Assembly: GCA_963669155.1 (NCBI GenBank)
Contig: OZ022577.1
Coordinates: forward strand, 11,651,395 to 11,715,394
DNA length: 64,000 bases
Origin: Arbacia lixula
Lineage: Eukaryota > Echinodermata > Echinoidea > Arbacioida > Arbaciidae
Direction: 5' to 3'
The position numbers and the translations under genes were made by a program. This document shows positions 61,901 to 64,000 of the stretch, one piece after another. A model generated the notes under the pieces. The model searched no databases, was not told the DNA's origin, and saw nothing but the letters and a program-made list of their open reading frames with translations. Numbering within the stretch: position 1 is the first letter of the stretch; each line of letters starts with the position of its first letter.

Positions 61901-63019
61901 GAATACCATGGATACATGAACATACATTGTACGTTGTACTACATGACTACATTTGTTTCAGTTCATCAAGAGTCTTAGATATTCAAATACAGTATTTCAT
62001 TCCAATATTTCAATGATAATATTTCTATTCAATTTTTTAGCGAAGTTGAATGAAAAATGATTTTGTTTTACTGAATGAGCACAAAGAAAAATATAAGCAT
62101 TTTCCGTATGTATGATATTGATAACTAATCTAAATGATCTATTATGTTTTGCAATGTGGTTTTAGTATATCATGCTGTCTCCGTGCACAAACCACATGCA
62201 TTGTCTGTGTTTTTCTAGACATCGTTTTATAATTGAAGGTCACATTCCAGGGTTGATTGTCATGCCTGTTTATCAAGGTTTGTAACTTCCCATTGTTTAG
62301 GTTAATGCCCCAACAGGCACCTATCGCTATCCAAATAGTGCCATAATAATAAATCAAAGGTCACCTTGTCTAGTATGGCTAAGTGTAGACAAGTCTAGCC
62401 AACATGGGCTGTGTACTAGCACCAGGGATGGTAAACTGAACTTGAACCTAAGTCCCCTATGATTGTAACTAGAATTGGCACACTTATTGGCTAAAGTCAG
62501 TTTTAAGAATACTTAAGGACTTAGATAAGAGAATTTTTAATGTCCTACCAGAGTACATACTACTTACTACTTGCTGTATAAACTACCAGTTTACTTTTTT
62601 GAAAACAGTTCATATTGAGCCAATCATTCATCAATTGGCCATATCAATTTAAACAAGTTACCAAGTATTCTTCTTTATTGTTGTGATTTGATTACTCTTT
62701 CATGCTTGAAATGCAAATAGTTTGTATGATAAAAGAAAGCCACATAAATGGAACAATCACATCTTCTATGTCACTATTCTGAAAGATAATAAAAATGACT
62801 ATTCTGGCTGTTCAAAATGTCAGATTTCGGGTACCATCGTGGATAAAAGTGGGCGGACCCTATCTGGTCAAACGGGGGAGGCTTTCGTGGTGAGCGTGTC
62901 GCATGTCGCCCCCATGTGCCTGGGACTCAACTGTGCGCTTGGAGCCTCTGAGATGAGGCCCTTCATCGAAGCCATAGGCCTGGCCACACCCTCCTTTGTC
63001 ATCTGCTACCCAAATGCCG
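55986..63019 (+). CDS. MTR: Cobalamin-dependent methionine synthase, first six exons (partial)
   Basis: The enzyme transfers a methyl group from 5-methyltetrahydrofolate via cobalamin to homocysteine. Exons: 55986-56031, 57142-57338, 57970-58059, 58502-58664, 61461-61627, 62824-63019. All junctions are GT-AG with matching phases (859 bp, 286 codons plus one base). The start ATG follows CACC and opens [15 protein letters not shown]. The translated part is the homocysteine-binding barrel: [74 protein letters not shown], and [26 protein letters not shown] gives Cys258, the first of three zinc-ligand cysteines; the other two lie beyond the window. The last exon ends at CYPNAG. Folate, cobalamin and activation domains are out of view. 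Identification is secure; the N-terminus is shorter than in human. Confidence 0.95.
56692..56742 (+). repeat. Shared 50-bp segment with the STX5 intron MITE
   Basis: The phrase ATCAAAGATATATCTCAAAT, then ACAAGTTTGAGATCCTGAAT, matches 29977-30027. It is probably part of a related, more decayed MITE in MTR intron 1. The ends were not resolved. Confidence 0.6.
57585..57762. mobile_element. 178-bp MITE with CAGTNAAACCTGTC ends (TA target)
   Basis: Termini CAGTCAAACCTGTCCTAGTG and its inverse at 57734-57762 are each flanked by TA. The interior repeats CCTGTCTATAGCAGCCA several times. It is a Tc1/mariner-type MITE in MTR intron 2. Confidence 0.8.
59437..60834 (+). mobile_element. Helentron/HINE-like element, copy 2, in MTR intron 4
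   Basis: Same family and order as 39803-41076: an ATGCCTCCGCCAC end, a long (GTCC)n run (59480-59598), and 170-bp core units with AAAGGTCAATGAACTTTGCC. Subterminal GCGGAGGCAT, hairpin CGACTGCGCGGCAGTCG and terminal CTAG then T follow. The ORFs with 'PSVRPSV' or 'GRTDGRTD' repeats here are translations of the microsatellite. Confidence 0.8.
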
Positions 63020-64000
63020 GTTTGTTATGTGTTTGATATACGTCTCCGGTAGTATTGATGTAGAGTGATAGGAGTTGCTGCAGATGGAAAAAGAAATGTT
63101 GAAGAGTAGACCATGAATGCCACAGCTAATATCAGTCTTTAGTCATTGTTGTATACCATTCTAAAAAAAAAAGTCTGCACTTGTACATCTAAGATATCTT
63201 CCACAACCTTTATGCACTGTAACTTTGACAAGCAAGTAATAGTAGTTTTCAAATAAAATATATTAGCTGATGACCAAAATCCCACACATATATAATTAAC
63301 TCACAGGGCTCCATTAGCGATTTTGAAAACATTTAAAATGATTTTGTACACTTCAGTTTACTATTTTTTTTGTTTCAATTGTAATGAATAACATGGTATA
63401 AGTGGAATTTCCATGAGTGATTAAACAATTGGCCCAAACTGTTGATTTGCCTAAAATGCTTTGGCAAAGTATGATTTAATGTGAATGATCTAAAATCAAT
63501 TTGGTACACCTTCCGCATGAGTCTTTCATATCTAAGTGATATAAATACAACAAAAAAAGTAAGTTCCCTCTCTAAACAAAACAAAACTTTTTATTGAAGA
63601 GGTTTTGAGCAACACAACTTGGCAGGATTGTTAAGTCACCTATTAACTTCTGTGTGAAAATCACATTAATCTACTCAGTCATGCATGAGTGAGCACACAT
63701 TAAAGGCAAAATTAACACTTTTCAAAATTCACAAGGGTAATTTTTGGATTCTGTCATATAATTATTTTAGTGAATTCCATATCTTATGCATAATTTATGT
63801 CCTTTCACTGTTTATCATCCATCTCTCGATGCACTAACATCTATTCCGACACTGAACCCATTGTTCTGGTTGAGTGAGCACGGTTTAAAATTACTCATCC
63901 CTCTTGAGTTTGAAACTTTAAAAAAACTCTTCATTTTTGTGAAAAAAATAAAACTCTGGATATTTTGACAAAGATGTAATATGACCTGTTATATGAACGT
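63020..64000 (+). other. MTR intron 6 (continues past the window)
   Basis: It begins at the donor GTTTGTTATG after the CYPNAG codons. The next expected exon (LPNTFGDYDETP in vertebrates) is not present before the window ends. It is AT-rich with no other feature. Confidence 0.7.

Overview
This is eukaryotic nuclear DNA, most likely from a marine invertebrate deuterostome; an echinoderm is my best guess. The window is AT-rich and intron-rich, with GT-AG introns throughout. It carries many small non-autonomous transposons, and I associate the 'tgcctccgcc...(GTCC)n' and 'gtctcgcc...' repeat families with echinoderm genomes. The host genes were recognised by translating exons and comparing them with remembered vertebrate orthologues; no database was searched.

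Layout: (1) 2937-19419, minus strand: a complete 12-exon gene for serine palmitoyltransferase subunit 2 (SPTLC2, 547 aa). (2) 25603-31658, minus strand: a complete 8-coding-exon syntaxin-5 gene (STX5, 350 aa). It keeps the long-form start with an Arg-rich ER-retrieval motif and a second in-frame ATG for the short form. (3) 36294-38250, plus strand: three exons of a Groucho/TLE WD40 domain with intact splice sites but no neighbouring exons in the window. They carry odd substitutions and look like an orphan duplicate. (4) 38.8-55 kb: a repeat-rich stretch with a PHD-finger fragment split by a MITE, Helentron-like elements, a tRNA-derived SINE, a decayed Penelope-like element, decayed LINEs, satellites and a large inverted repeat. 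(5) 55986-63019, plus strand: the first six exons of cobalamin-dependent methionine synthase (MTR). The gene runs out of the window.

SPTLC2 makes the sphingoid base in the ER, STX5 is the ER-Golgi Qa-SNARE and MTR is a cytosolic one-carbon enzyme. Nothing suggests they work as a unit, so this is ordinary animal gene neighbourhood structure.

The most interesting material is non-genic. A decayed duplicate of SPTLC2 exons 8-9 has each pseudo-exon split by a different MITE. A 15-bp box recurs about every 180 bp in SPTLC2 intron 5. Helentron-like elements carry perfect DR1 nuclear-receptor sites, and one ends about 25 bp from an SPTLC2 splice acceptor. A 1.5-kb fold-back element sits in SPTLC2 intron 1. 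I found no CRISPR array, operon, prokaryotic gene or clearly new protein system.
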